Positions 1 to 10,300 of a DNA stretch of 64,000 bases are shown here, piece by piece. The notes beneath the pieces were generated by a model. That model was not told where the DNA came from. It did not search any database and saw only the letters and a program-made list of their open reading frames with translations. Numbering within the stretch: the first letter of the stretch is position 1; every line of letters starts with the position of its first letter. This stretch comes from Vibrio porteresiae DSM 19223 (GTDB taxonomy: Bacteria > Pseudomonadota > Gammaproteobacteria > Enterobacterales > Vibrionaceae). Location: positions 620,001 through 684,000 of the forward strand of contig NZ_AP024895.1 in assembly GCF_024347055.1 (NCBI RefSeq), given 5' to 3'. A program made the translations under genes and the position numbers.

Positions 1-789
1 CTTAATCCACCAGTCGATTTCCCTGCTGATCCAGCTGCGGTGCGTGACACTATGTTATGTACTGCGCTCGTAAATGACGCAGGCGTACGTATCTCTACAG
101 TTGAACACTTGAGTTCTGCTCTAGCGGGTATGGGTATCGATAACGTGATTGTCGAAGTAGATGCTCCTGAGATTCCAATCATGGATGGTAGCGCGAGCCC
201 ATTTGTGTTCTTGCTGCAACAAGCAGGTGTACAAGAACTTAATGCGCCAAAACGCTTTATCCGTGTTAAAAAACCAGTTCGTATTGAAGATGGTGATAAG
301 TGGGCAGAAATTGTGCCACACAACGGTTTCAAAATGGATTTCGAGATTGAATTTAATCACCCTGCAATCGATGGTGATGGGCAGCATTTAGTATTCGATT
401 TCTCTTCTCAAGGTTTTGTGAAAGAAATTTCTCGCGCGAGAACCTTTGGTTTCATGCGTGATATCGAGTACTTACAATCTCAAAATCTATGTTTAGGTGG
501 TAGTTTTGATTGCGCAATCGTACTAGACGATTACCGTATCCTAAACGAAGATGGCCTACGCTTTAGCAATGAATTTGTGACTCATAAGGTTCTTGACGCT
601 ATTGGTGACCTTTACATGTGTGGTCATGCATTAGTTGGTGAGTTCCGAGCATTCAAATCTGGTCATGGCCTAAACAACCAATTGTTACGCGCACTTTTGG
701 CTAACCAAGAAGCTTGGGAATGGGCTACCTTCGAAGAAGAAGCTGGTTCACCCGTTACTTTCGCCGAACCAACGATGGTTATTGCGTAA
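1..789 (+). CDS. lpxC: UDP-3-O-acyl-N-acetylglucosamine deacetylase LpxC, 5'-truncated by the window edge
   Basis: The zinc-dependent deacetylase of the committed step of lipid A synthesis (cytosolic). The reading frame is open from base 1 and gives 262 residues. Compared with the 305-residue E. coli enzyme about 43 N-terminal residues lie left of the window. Zinc ligands are visible: the histidine in STVEHLSSALAG (E. coli H79) and the H and D of THKVLDAIGDL (H238, D242). The catalytic histidine is in KSGHGLNN. An intrinsic terminator follows directly, so the gene closes its transcription unit. Identity is essentially certain from near-continuous similarity to the enterobacterial protein. Confidence 0.98.
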   Translation, partial: LNPPVDFPADPAAVRDTMLCTALVNDAGVRISTVEHLSSALAGMGIDNVIVEVDAPEIPIMDGSASPFVFLLQQAGVQELNAPKRFIRVKKPVRIEDGDKWAEIVPHNGFKMDFEIEFNHPAIDGDGQHLVFDFSSQGFVKEISRARTFGFMRDIEYLQSQNLCLGGSFDCAIVLDDYRILNEDGLRFSNEFVTHKVLDAIGDLYMCGHALVGEFRAFKSGHGLNNQLLRALLANQEAWEWATFEEEAGSPVTFAEPTMVIA

Positions 790-814
790 GCACAGATAAT
801 TCTGAAGAATAATG

Positions 815-842
815 AAAGCCAGACATCTAGTCTGGCTTTTTT
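815..842 (+). terminator. Intrinsic terminator of lpxC
   Basis: A perfect 10-bp stem (AAAGCCAGAC / GTCTGGCTTT) with a 5-nt loop, followed by a T tract, 25 bases after the lpxC stop. Confidence 0.92.
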
Positions 843-1626
843 ATTACCTTAAATTTGGTTCACATAAATAGTAACCCTAAAGAGGTAGGCGAGTTTTTGC
901 CATAGGATCGTTGCCGATCTTGCCGCAGGATCGTGATTGATTGCCACGTATGATCCGCTAATTCAGGGTATTTCGGATATCTAACACCTCACAACGCATG
1001 AAGTGAATGCTCTATTAAGATCATTCTGATCTTGATGATCTCGGTGCGCGATAAGTGCATTTTTCTCCCTTTTTAGTCCTTGTTTCGGAAGCTGTTCTAA
1101 CTTCCCTAATTCAAACCGGTCGTTGTTTATATATTGATAGCTATTGCCATGTGACGAGTATGCTTTACTGCTAATGTCGCTGTTCTAAATTTTCAGTCGC
1201 AATGGATTGTGAGCGAGTTCAGCACAATATAGATAACAATATGGAAGTTTAAGAATAAGTGTAAAATTGACGTGTTATGATAGCGATTATGGGCAAAATG
1301 GTGTCAATTTAACCCGTTTGCTAAATTTCTGGTCAATTTGATCGACTTGAGCCGCTTTAGCTATTGATAGATGAGCAGAAAAACCTTAGGTTAAGTGCAC
1401 AAAATTCTAAGTTTGATCGAAACAAAGCGCTTTGCTATTGGTCGTCTGGGGAAAAATTCCTTAAACTAGGCGGCACTTGTATCAATTGAATGCCTTGAAA
1501 ATAGACATTGTCATCACCATATCACGAGTATATGACTTATCTCGGTATCCTTAGTTGATTGGGTAGAGACCAGAGGCATTAAGAAGTCGATCGATGACGA
1601 TCTAATTACAGAGAGATCCACAAGAA
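843..1626. other. Long non-coding gap upstream of secA
   Basis: About 780 bases with no convincing ORF on either strand. E. coli has secM at this place; nothing secM-like (a translated leader ending near secA) is present. The left part holds a dense cluster of GATC sites (listed separately). The right part should carry the secA promoter, but no good sigma70 match was found; the best guess is TTGGTC at 1438 with a weak TTAAAC 17 bases on. A 24-codon minus-strand ORF starts near 1054 behind a purine-rich stretch, but nothing else supports it. Confidence 0.6.
906..1040. promoter_or_regulatory. Cluster of seven GATC (Dam) sites
   Basis: GATC occurs at 906, 916, 929, 952, 1019, 1028 and 1037, i.e. 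seven times in 135 bases, in two tight groups. Part of it is an imperfect tandem repeat: on the minus strand GATCCT-N2-GGCAA occurs twice. Such clusters can bind SeqA or couple transcription to methylation state in Dam-containing bacteria; here the role is unknown. Confidence 0.5.
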
Positions 1627-4341
1627 ATGATAACTAAGTTACTGACAAAGGTAATTGGCAGTCGTAATGATCGTACATTGCGCCGCTTGAGAAAGATTGT
1701 CAAAGAAATCAATAATTATGAACCAGCTTTCGAAGCGCTATCTGATGAAGAACTAAAAGCAAAAACCGCTGAATTTCGTCAACGTTTAGACCAAGGTGAA
1801 ACTTTAGACCAACTACTACCTGAAGCATTCGCGACTGTACGTGAAGCCTCTAAACGTGTTTATGGCATGCGCCACTTCGATGTGCAATTAATCGGTGGTA
1901 TGGTGCTAAACGCTGGTCAAATCGCAGAAATGCGTACTGGTGAAGGTAAAACCCTGACCGCAACTCTCCCAGCTTATCTAAACGCATTGCCACAAAAAGG
2001 CGTCCACGTTGTTACAGTCAACGACTACTTGGCAAAACGTGACGCAGAAACAAACCGTCCACTCTTTGAATTCCTTGGTATGACCGTTGGCGTTAACGTG
2101 CCAAACATGCCGCCACACGAGAAAAAAGAATCTTACAAAGCTGACATCCTTTACGGTACTAACAACGAGTTCGGTTTTGATTACCTACGTGACAACATGG
2201 CATTCCGAGTTGAAGACCGTGTTCAAGGCGAACGTTTCTTCGCTATCGTCGACGAAGTTGACTCAATCCTTATCGATGAAGCTCGTACTCCACTGATCAT
2301 TTCTGGTCCGGCTGAAGACAGCTCTGAGCTTTACACTCGTATTAACGCTCTGATTCCTTATCTGAAAAAACAAGATAAAGAAGATTCAGAGGAATACCGT
2401 GGTGATGGCCACTACACCGTTGATGAAAAAGCCAAACAAGTTTACCTGACTGAAACTGGTCAAGAGTATGTTGAAGAGCTTTTGGTCAACAACGGTTTGA
2501 TGGGTGAGGGCGATACTCTTTATTCACCAGCTAATATCAGCTTGCTACACCACGTTAACGCTGCACTACGTGCTCACGTACTTTTCGAACGCGATGTGGA
2601 TTACATTGTTAACCAAAAAGGCGAAGTGGTCATCGTTGACGAACATACTGGTCGTACGATGGAAGGTCGTCGTTGGTCGGACGGTTTGCACCAAGCAGTT
2701 GAAGCAAAAGAAGGGGTTAAGATTCAGAACGAGAACCAAACATTGGCTTCTATTACGTTCCAGAACTACTTCCGTCTTTACGAAAAACTGTCTGGTATGA
2801 CAGGTACTGCGGATACAGAAGCGTTCGAATTTAACCAAATTTATGGTTTGGAAACTGTTGTTATCCCAACTAACCGTCCAGCTGTTCGTATCGATATGCC
2901 TGATATGGTGTACCGTACTGAAGCTGAAAAATTTGCTGCGATTATCGAAGACATTAAAGCTCGCGTAGAGAAAGGTCAGCCAGTGTTGGTTGGTACCGTG
3001 TCTATCGAAAAATCTGAGCTACTTTCTAATGCATTGAAGAAAGCGAAGATTAAGCACAACGTATTGAACGCGAAATTCCATGAAAAAGAAGCGGAAATCG
3101 TTGCTGAAGCTGGTAAACCTGGCGCAGTAACCATCGCAACTAACATGGCGGGTCGTGGTACCGATATCGTATTGGGCGGTAGCTGGCAGTCTAAAGTTGA
3201 GTTACTTGATAACCCAACCAAAGAGCAAATTGATGCAATTAAAGAAGAATGGAAAAAAGTGCATGATGAAGTGCTGCAATCTGGCGGCCTACACATCATC
3301 GGTACTGAACGCCATGAATCTCGTCGTATCGATAACCAGTTACGTGGTCGTTCTGGTCGTCAAGGTGACCCAGGCTCAACTCGTTTCTACCTATCTATGG
3401 AAGATACTCTGCTGCGTATTTTCACTTCTGACCGTATGGCAAGCCTTATCCAAAGCGGTATGGAAGAAGGCGAAGCGATTGAAAGTAAACTTCTTTCTCG
3501 TTCAATCGAAAAAGCTCAACGTAAAGTTGAAGGCCGTAACTTCGATATCCGTAAACAACTGCTTGATTACGATGACGTAGCGAACGATCAGCGTAAAGTG
3601 GTTTACGAACTGCGTGATGCATTAATGGGTTCTGACGACATTAGCGAAATGTTGGATCACAACCGTGAAGATGTCTTCAATTCAGTGATTGATGAGTTCA
3701 TTCCACCGCAAAGTCTTGAAGATATGTGGGATATCAAAGGTCTTGAAGAGCGCCTACGTAACGATTTCGATTTGGATCTGCCAATTCAACAGTGGTTGGA
3801 TGAAGATGACAAATTGCACGAAGAGAGCTTACGTGAGCGTGTAACCGAAGAAGCGACCAAAGTGTACCGTGCTAAAGAAGAAGCGGTAGGTTCTGAAGTG
3901 ATGCGTAACTTCGAAAAATCAGTGATGTTGCAAACATTGGATAACCTTTGGAAAGAACACTTGGCGGCGATGGATCATCTGCGTCAAGGTATCCATCTTC
4001 GTGGTTATGCGCAAAAAGACCCTAAACAAGAGTACAAACGTGAGTCGTTTGAATTGTTTGGTGGTTTGTTAGATGCATTGAAAGCTGATGTAATTATGGT
4101 GTTGTCTAAAGTCCGTGTTCAACAACAAGAAGAAGTTGAACGTATGGAAGCACAGCGAATTGCTCAAGCAGAAGAAGCCGCTCGCCGTGCTCAAGCACAC
4201 AACGGTGAGCTGGAGTCTCAAGCTCAGGAGCATAACAACCAGCCGATCACTCGTGATATGCCAAAAGTAGGCCGTAACGATCCATGTCCTTGTGGCAGCG
4301 GTAAAAAATACAAACATTGTCATGGTAAACTAACCGAATGA
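1627..4341 (+). CDS. secA: Preprotein translocase ATPase SecA
   Basis: Motor ATPase that drives secretory preproteins through SecYEG; cytosolic and inner-membrane bound. 904 residues, close to E. coli SecA (901). Walker A GEGKT is at residues 105-109, the DEVD Walker B near 210, and a second helicase-like core with the GRGTD and GRSGRQGDPG motifs around 500-590. The C-terminal zinc finger C-x-C-x8-C-H is at 887-899, the SecB- and lipid-binding tail. No secM leader precedes it, so the SecM-arrest control known in E. coli is not apparent. A strong terminator follows, isolating it from mutT. Confidence 0.98.
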   Translation: MITKLLTKVIGSRNDRTLRRLRKIVKEINNYEPAFEALSDEELKAKTAEFRQRLDQGETLDQLLPEAFATVREASKRVYGMRHFDVQLIGGMVLNAGQIAEMRTGEGKTLTATLPAYLNALPQKGVHVVTVNDYLAKRDAETNRPLFEFLGMTVGVNVPNMPPHEKKESYKADILYGTNNEFGFDYLRDNMAFRVEDRVQGERFFAIVDEVDSILIDEARTPLIISGPAEDSSELYTRINALIPYLKKQDKEDSEEYRGDGHYTVDEKAKQVYLTETGQEYVEELLVNNGLMGEGDTLYSPANISLLHHVNAALRAHVLFERDVDYIVNQKGEVVIVDEHTGRTMEGRRWSDGLHQAVEAKEGVKIQNENQTLASITFQNYFRLYEKLSGMTGTADTEAFEFNQIYGLETVVIPTNRPAVRIDMPDMVYRTEAEKFAAIIEDIKARVEKGQPVLVGTVSIEKSELLSNALKKAKIKHNVLNAKFHEKEAEIVAEAGKPGAVTIATNMAGRGTDIVLGGSWQSKVELLDNPTKEQIDAIKEEWKKVHDEVLQSGGLHIIGTERHESRRIDNQLRGRSGRQGDPGSTRFYLSMEDTLLRIFTSDRMASLIQSGMEEGEAIESKLLSRSIEKAQRKVEGRNFDIRKQLLDYDDVANDQRKVVYELRDALMGSDDISEMLDHNREDVFNSVIDEFIPPQSLEDMWDIKGLEERLRNDFDLDLPIQQWLDEDDKLHEESLRERVTEEATKVYRAKEEAVGSEVMRNFEKSVMLQTLDNLWKEHLAAMDHLRQGIHLRGYAQKDPKQEYKRESFELFGGLLDALKADVIMVLSKVRVQQQEEVERMEAQRIAQAEEAARRAQAHNGELESQAQEHNNQPITRDMPKVGRNDPCPCGSGKKYKHCHGKLTE

Positions 4342-4356
4342 TAATTGTTGATTAAT

Positions 4357-4388
4357 AAAAAAGAGTCGCTCCGGGCGACTCTTTTTTT
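4357..4388 (+). terminator. Intrinsic terminator of secA
   Basis: Stem AAAAGAGTCGC / GCGACTCTTTT around a 5-nt loop TCCGG, running into a T tract. Confidence 0.92.
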
Positions 4389-4428
4389 GACTAGTGGTTT
4401 ACGGACCCAATTAGTCTGAGGATAGAAA

Positions 4429-4827
4429 ATGAAACGAGTTCATATTGTTGCTGGCGTGATTTTTAATGCAGACAAATCGCAAATTTTTATTACTAAACGA
4501 CCAGCAGATCGCCATAAAGGCGGTTACTGGGAATTTCCTGGTGGAAAAGTTGAAGCGGGTGAAGAAGCTCACGATGCGATGAGCCGTGAATTGTTCGAAG
4601 AGATCGGTATTTCAGTGATTGAACAGATCACTTACCAGCAGTTGGAATACGATTATCCAGATAAGTCTTTGAAGTTTGACTTTATCTTGGTTACTGAGTT
4701 TGAACACGAGCCGTATGGCAAAGAAGGTCAGGAAGGGAAGTGGGTTGCGGTTGCTGACCTTCCTCAATACACCTTTCCAGAAGCGAATGTACCGATTTTA
4801 GAACGTGTGGTAAAAGAGTTTAGTTAA
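4429..4827 (+). CDS. mutT: 8-oxo-dGTP diphosphatase MutT
   Basis: Nudix hydrolase that removes 8-oxo-dGTP from the nucleotide pool and so prevents A:T to C:G transversions. 132 residues, near the E. coli length. The Nudix box G-x5-E-x7-RE-x2-EE-x-G is complete at residues 39-61 (GGKVEAGEE..., RELFEEIGI). It sits alone between the secA terminator and dapB, as in other vibrios. The start ATG follows a GAGGATAG purine stretch. The family contains many paralogues, but the position next to secA and the sequence support the classical MutT. Confidence 0.95.
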   Translation: MKRVHIVAGVIFNADKSQIFITKRPADRHKGGYWEFPGGKVEAGEEAHDAMSRELFEEIGISVIEQITYQQLEYDYPDKSLKFDFILVTEFEHEPYGKEGQEGKWVAVADLPQYTFPEANVPILERVVKEFS

Positions 4828-4930
4828 GTGCTAGCCAGCGCAATCGATAGTTGGTAGTTTAGCTGGATAACCCTATAAAGTGGAAAGCCGGCCTGATAAA
4901 GGGCGGTGAATGAGAATGGAGAATAAGGCA

Positions 4931-5740
4931 ATGGTTAAAATTGCAATTGCTGGTGCTGCTGGTCGTATGGGCCGCAATCTAGTTAAAGCAACACATCACA
5001 ACCCAAATGCAACAGTGGGTGCTGGTTCTGAACGACCAGAGTCTTCACTTGTTGGTGTTGATATCGGTGAACTTTGTGGTGAAGGACGTTTTGATGTTGC
5101 TTTGGTTGATAACCTTGAGCAGGCCATTGAAGATTTCGACGTCATTATTGATTTTACCGCACCTAAAAGTACGCTTGCGAACATCGAGCTATGTAAACAG
5201 TATGGTAAAAAATTGGTCATTGGAACTACAGGTTTCTCTGAGCAAGAGCGCGCTCTTATTGATGAAGCTGCCAAAGAGATTCCAATTGTCATGGCGCCTA
5301 ACTACAGCGTAGGTGTGAACTTAGTGTTCAAACTGCTCGAAAAAGCGGCCAAGGTGATGGGCGATTACTGCGATATCGAAATCATTGAAGCTCACCATCG
5401 TCATAAAGTGGATGCTCCTTCTGGTACTGCAATTGGTATGGGTGAAGCGATTGCTCATGCTATGGGTAATAAACTCAGTGATGTTGCAGTGTATTCTCGT
5501 GAAGGAATTACAGGTGAACGCACTCGCAGTGAAATTGGCTTTGCGACCATTCGTGCTGGGGATATCGTTGGTGAACACACTGCGATGTTTGCAGATATCG
5601 GTGAACGTGTGGAAATTACTCATAAAGCCACTGACCGTATGACTTTTGCTAATGGTGCTGTTCGCGCTGCCATTTGGTTGGCAGATAAACCTGCTGGTTT
5701 CTATACCATGACCGAAGTGCTTGAACTCAACTCGCTCTAA
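4931..5740 (+). CDS. dapB: 4-hydroxy-tetrahydrodipicolinate reductase DapB
   Basis: NAD(P)H-dependent reductase of the lysine/diaminopimelate pathway. I start it at 4931 (MVKIAIAGAAGRMGRN), which gives 269 residues, the usual length, with GGAG about 9 bases upstream. Upstream in-frame ATGs at 4910 and 4916 would add a non-homologous tail. The nucleotide-binding G-x2-G-x2-G is at residues 8-14. The catalytic signature EAHHRHKVDAPSGTA has the paired histidines at 155-156 and lysine 159. A terminator hairpin closes the gene. Confidence 0.97.
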   Translation: MVKIAIAGAAGRMGRNLVKATHHNPNATVGAGSERPESSLVGVDIGELCGEGRFDVALVDNLEQAIEDFDVIIDFTAPKSTLANIELCKQYGKKLVIGTTGFSEQERALIDEAAKEIPIVMAPNYSVGVNLVFKLLEKAAKVMGDYCDIEIIEAHHRHKVDAPSGTAIGMGEAIAHAMGNKLSDVAVYSREGITGERTRSEIGFATIRAGDIVGEHTAMFADIGERVEITHKATDRMTFANGAVRAAIWLADKPAGFYTMTEVLELNSL

Positions 5741-5750
5741 TTACATAATT

Positions 5751-5778
5751 ATGCGCCAGCTCAGTTTGGCGCATTTGT
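5751..5778 (+). terminator. Probable terminator of dapB
   Basis: Stem ATGCGCC / GGCGCAT (5751-5757 with 5768-5774) followed by TTGTTTTCC, 10 bases after the dapB stop. The T tract is interrupted. Confidence 0.7.
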
Positions 5779-6222
5779 TTTCCTTTCATTTTTGCCTTTC
5801 AACTCAATTTCCACAAAACTCCCTATTTTTCCTTAGTTTTCTGTTACTTTTGCTGGCTTTGTTGTATGTGGTGGCATATTTCGTTGTTTTTTACATTAAT
5901 CTGTCTTGTGTTATCGATTGCTTTATCAGTCAGATTATACGGTGAAGTAGTGAAAATGATGGGTGGTGGATTTTTAGTCGTTTTCTATTCATATTAGAAA
6001 AATATGATAGAAAAAGGGTGGTTTTAACCATTTTGACCTGAAATTTTTAATGAGGGCGATAAATATTCATTTTATTTTTTACTCAATGTTGACAGGTTTG
6101 GCTGCACTCATTAGAATACCGCCAATTTGTCTGCTATACCCAAAAGCAATTTACATACGCGAAATGGAAGGCAAATTTGCAGTTTAATTTATTTTTTTTG
6201 CATTTTTATTCTGGAGGTTGTC
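5779..6222. other. Gap holding the carAB promoter and leader
   Basis: About 440 very AT-rich bases. The only clear signals are the sigma70 promoter at 6089-6117 and a 10-bp palindrome GCAAATTTGC at 6171-6180 in the predicted 5' leader. In E. coli carAB is controlled by arginine (ArgR) and pyrimidines. No convincing ARG box was found, only an ATTCATTTTATTT stretch near 6066. Confidence 0.5.
6089..6117 (+). promoter_or_regulatory. Sigma70 promoter of carAB
   Basis: Perfect -35 TTGACA at 6089-6094, 17-base spacer, -10 TAGAAT at 6112-6117. The predicted start near 6124 leaves a leader of about 100 bases before carA. Confidence 0.8.
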
Positions 6223-7362
6223 TTGAGTAAATCAGCACTGTTAGTCCTGGAAGATGGGACAGTGTTCCGCGGAGTTTCCATTGGCGCAGATGGTTCTTCC
6301 GTTGGTGAAGTCGTTTTTAATACCTCGATGACGGGGTATCAAGAAATCCTCACTGATCCTTCCTATTCCCAACAAATCGTTACTCTTACTTATCCTCACA
6401 TTGGCAATACCGGAACTAACTCCGAAGATGAAGAATCCACAGCGATTCATGCACAAGGCCTTGTGATCCGCGATCTTCCCCTTATCGCTTCTAATTTCCG
6501 CTCCGAGCAATCCCTTTCTGAATATCTAAAACAGCACAACATTGTTGGCATCGCAGATATCGACACACGTAAGTTGACTCGTCTCCTTCGTGAAAAAGGC
6601 GCACAGAATGGTTGTATCGTTGCAGGCGATAATCTGGATGAAGCCCTCGCATTAGCGAAAGCAAAAGAGTTCCCTGGCCTTAAAGGCATGGATCTAGCGA
6701 AAGTAGTAACAACAAAAGAAGCGTATGAATGGAAACAAGGTTCATGGACGCTTGAAGGCGGATTGCCTGCACCAAAAGACGATAGCGAATTACCATACCA
6801 CGTTGTTGCATATGACTTTGGTGCGAAACGTAATATCCTGCGCATGTTGGTTGACCGTGGTTGTAAATTAACAGTGGTTCCAGCTCAAACTTCTGCTGAA
6901 GAAGTGTTCGCATTAAATCCTGATGGCGTATTCCTGTCTAATGGCCCTGGTGACCCAGAACCATGTACTTACGCGATTGAAGCGACTCAGGCATTCCTTG
7001 AAAAAGGCCTACCAGTCTTTGGTATCTGCCTTGGCCACCAAATTTTGGCTCTCGCCTCTGGTGCGAAAACCATCAAAATGAAGTTCGGTCATCACGGTGC
7101 AAACCACCCAGTGAAAGATCTTGATCGTGGTGTGGTAATGATTACCTCTCAAAACCACGGCTTTGCTGCTGACGAAGCGACCTTACCAAGCAACCTACGT
7201 GCAACTCATAAATCTTTGTTTGATGGCTCTCTACAAGGTATCCATCGCACAGATAAACCAGCATTTAGTTTCCAAGGTCACCCTGAAGCGAGCCCTGGCC
7301 CGCACGATGCAGCTCCGCTGTTCGACCACTTTATTGAATTGATTAAACAACACCGCGCTTAA
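6223..7362 (+). CDS. carA: Carbamoyl-phosphate synthase small (glutaminase) subunit
   Basis: Class I glutamine amidotransferase that supplies ammonia to CarB for carbamoyl phosphate, the common precursor of arginine and pyrimidines. I place the start at TTG 6223 (protein begins MSKSALLVLEDGT): GGAGG lies at 6213-6217 and the product is 379 residues, as expected. An ATG at 6127 in frame would add 32 unrelated residues that overlap the promoter. The nucleophile motif GICLGHQI and the His/Glu pair in GHPEASPGPHDA are present. carB follows after 16 bases; the two form one operon. Confidence 0.96.
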   Translation: MSKSALLVLEDGTVFRGVSIGADGSSVGEVVFNTSMTGYQEILTDPSYSQQIVTLTYPHIGNTGTNSEDEESTAIHAQGLVIRDLPLIASNFRSEQSLSEYLKQHNIVGIADIDTRKLTRLLREKGAQNGCIVAGDNLDEALALAKAKEFPGLKGMDLAKVVTTKEAYEWKQGSWTLEGGLPAPKDDSELPYHVVAYDFGAKRNILRMLVDRGCKLTVVPAQTSAEEVFALNPDGVFLSNGPGDPEPCTYAIEATQAFLEKGLPVFGICLGHQILALASGAKTIKMKFGHHGANHPVKDLDRGVVMITSQNHGFAADEATLPSNLRATHKSLFDGSLQGIHRTDKPAFSFQGHPEASPGPHDAAPLFDHFIELIKQHRA

Positions 7363-7378
7363 TTTGGAGTAGTAAACA

Positions 7379-10300
7379 ATGCCAAAACGTACTGACATAA
7401 AAAGCATTCTTATTTTAGGTGCTGGTCCTATTGTTATCGGTCAGGCTTGTGAGTTTGATTACTCTGGTGCTCAGGCTTGTAAAGCGCTGCGTGAAGAGGG
7501 TTACCGCGTTATTCTGGTTAACTCTAACCCTGCTACCATTATGACTGACCCAGAGATGGCCGATGCAACTTACATCGAGCCAATTAACTGGCAAGTGGTA
7601 CGCAAAATTATTGAACGTGAACGTCCAGATGCAATTCTACCTACCATGGGTGGTCAAACTGCATTGAACTGTGCGTTAGATCTTGAAAAACACGGCGTGC
7701 TCGCAGAGTTCGGCGTGGAAATGATCGGTGCAACCGCTGACGCGATTGATAAAGCAGAAGACCGTTCTCGTTTCGATAAAGCAATGAAATCTATCGGCCT
7801 TGAATGTCCTCGCGCTGATACAGCTAAAACGATCGAAGACGCTTACAAAGTTCTCGATATGGTTGGCTTCCCATGTATCATCCGCCCTTCATTTACTATG
7901 GGTGGTTCAGGCGGCGGTATCGCGTACAACAAAGAAGAGTTTGATGAAATCTGTCGTCGTGGTTTGGACTTGTCTCCAACTAACGAACTGCTTATCGACG
8001 AATCTTTGATTGGTTGGAAAGAGTACGAGATGGAAGTGGTTCGTGATAAAAACGACAACTGTATCATCGTATGTTCTATCGAAAACTTCGACGCAATGGG
8101 TATTCACACTGGTGACTCTATCACTGTGGCACCTGCGCAAACACTGACCGATAAAGAATACCAATTGATGCGTAACGCTTCTCTAGCGGTACTGCGTGAA
8201 ATCGGTGTTGAAACAGGTGGTTCAAACGTTCAGTTTGGTATCAACCCTAAAGATGGCCGCATGGTGATCATCGAGATGAACCCTCGTGTATCTCGTTCAT
8301 CTGCATTGGCATCAAAAGCTACAGGTTTCCCAATTGCGAAAGTTGCTGCGAAATTGGCAGTGGGTTTCACTCTTGATGAGTTGATGAATGACATCACTGG
8401 TGGCGCAACACCAGCATCATTCGAACCAACCATCGACTACGTTGTAACTAAGATTCCTCGTTTCAACTTCGAAAAATTCCACGGTGCAAATGACCGTCTA
8501 ACCACACAGATGAAATCTGTTGGTGAAGTGATGGCGATTGGTCGTAACCAACAAGAATCACTACAAAAAGCGCTACGTGGTCTTGAAGTTGGCGCAACAG
8601 GTTTCGACAGCATGGTGGACCTAGATGCTCCTGACGCTCTAACTAAAATTCGCTACGAATTGAAAGAAGCTGGCGCGCAGCGTGTTTGGTACATCGCCGA
8701 TGCATTCCGTGCAGGTATGTCTGTTGATGGCATCTTCAACCTAACTAACATCGACCGTTGGTTCCTAGTTCAAATTGAAGAACTAGTGAAAATGGAAGCA
8801 GATATCAAAGCAGGCGGCTTTGCTGGTTTGACTGAAGACGTACTACGCCGTGCAAAACGTAAAGGTTTTGCTGATGCACGTCTGTCTAAAATTCTTGGTG
8901 TATCTGAAAAAGAAATCCGTCGCGTTCGTGACCAATACAATATTCACCCAGTTTACAAACGTGTGGATACTTGTGCGGCTGAATTTGCGTCAGATACAGC
9001 TTACATGTACTCATCTTACGATGAAGAGTGTGAAGCCAACCCAACAGACCGTGAGAAAATCATGGTATTGGGTGGCGGTCCAAACCGTATCGGTCAAGGT
9101 ATCGAATTTGACTACTGTTGTGTACACGCATCATTAGCGCTACGTGAAGACGGTTACGAAACTATTATGGTGAACTGTAACCCAGAAACCGTATCAACTG
9201 ACTACGATACATCAGACCGTTTGTACTTCGAACCAGTAACGCTAGAAGATGTACTGTCTATCGTGCGCGTTGAGAAGCCAAAAGGCGTTATCGTTCAATA
9301 CGGTGGTCAAACTCCACTTAAATTGGCTCGTGAGCTTGAAGCGTGTGGTGTGCCAATCATTGGTACTAGCCCAGATGCAATTGACCGTGCTGAAGACCGT
9401 GAACGTTTCCAACATGCAGTACAACGTCTAGGTTTGAAACAGCCAGAAAACGCAACCGTAACAGCGATCGACCAAGCAGTTGAAAAAGCTCGTGAAATTG
9501 GTTATCCATTAGTGGTTCGTCCTTCTTACGTGTTGGGTGGCCGTGCGATGGAAATCGTATACGATGAAATCGACCTACGTCGTTATTTCAACGAAGCGGT
9601 AAGCGTATCAAACGAGTCTCCAGTATTGCTTGACCGTTTCCTTGACGATGCAATCGAAGTTGATATCGATGCTATCTGTGACGGTGAACGCGTACTTATC
9701 GGCGGTATCATGGAACATATTGAACAAGCAGGCGTTCACTCAGGTGACTCAGCATGTTCACTTCCTGCATATACCCTAAGCCAAGAAATCCAAGACAAGA
9801 TGCGTGAAGAAGTTGAAAAACTCGCATTTGAATTGGGTGTTCGTGGTCTGATGAATACACAGTTTGCAGTAAAAGATAACGAAATCTACCTGATTGAAGT
9901 GAACCCTCGTGCTGCACGTACGGTTCCATTCGTATCAAAAGCAACGGGTGCACAGCTGGCTAAAATCGCAGCGCGCGTAATGGTTGGTCAAACACTTGAA
10001 CAACAGGGTTGTACTAAAGAAATCATTCCTCCTTACTACTCAGTGAAAGAAGTGGTTCTACCGTTCAACAAATTCCCTGGTGTTGACCCACTGTTAGGCC
10101 CTGAAATGCGCTCTACTGGTGAAGTTATGGGTATCGGCAAAACTTTTGCTGAAGCCTTTGCTAAAGCAGAAATGGCTTGTGGTAGCTACTACCCAACAGC
10201 AGGTCGTGCGCTTCTATCAGTTCGCGATGGCGATAAAGAACGTGTGGTTGACCTTGCGTCTAAACTCATCAAATTGGGTTACAAACTCGATGCAACTCAC

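Noticed and set aside
790..1626. Pseudogene or SecM remnant in the lpxC-secA gap
   Set aside because: No frame gives a convincing protein fragment; short ORFs stop quickly on both strands.
5721..5945. 74-codon ORF after dapB
   Set aside because: It begins inside dapB and crosses its terminator; the residues are an AT-rich artefact.
6127..6222. ATG start of carA 32 codons upstream
   Set aside because: It overlaps the predicted transcription start region; GGAGG and homology favour TTG at 6223.
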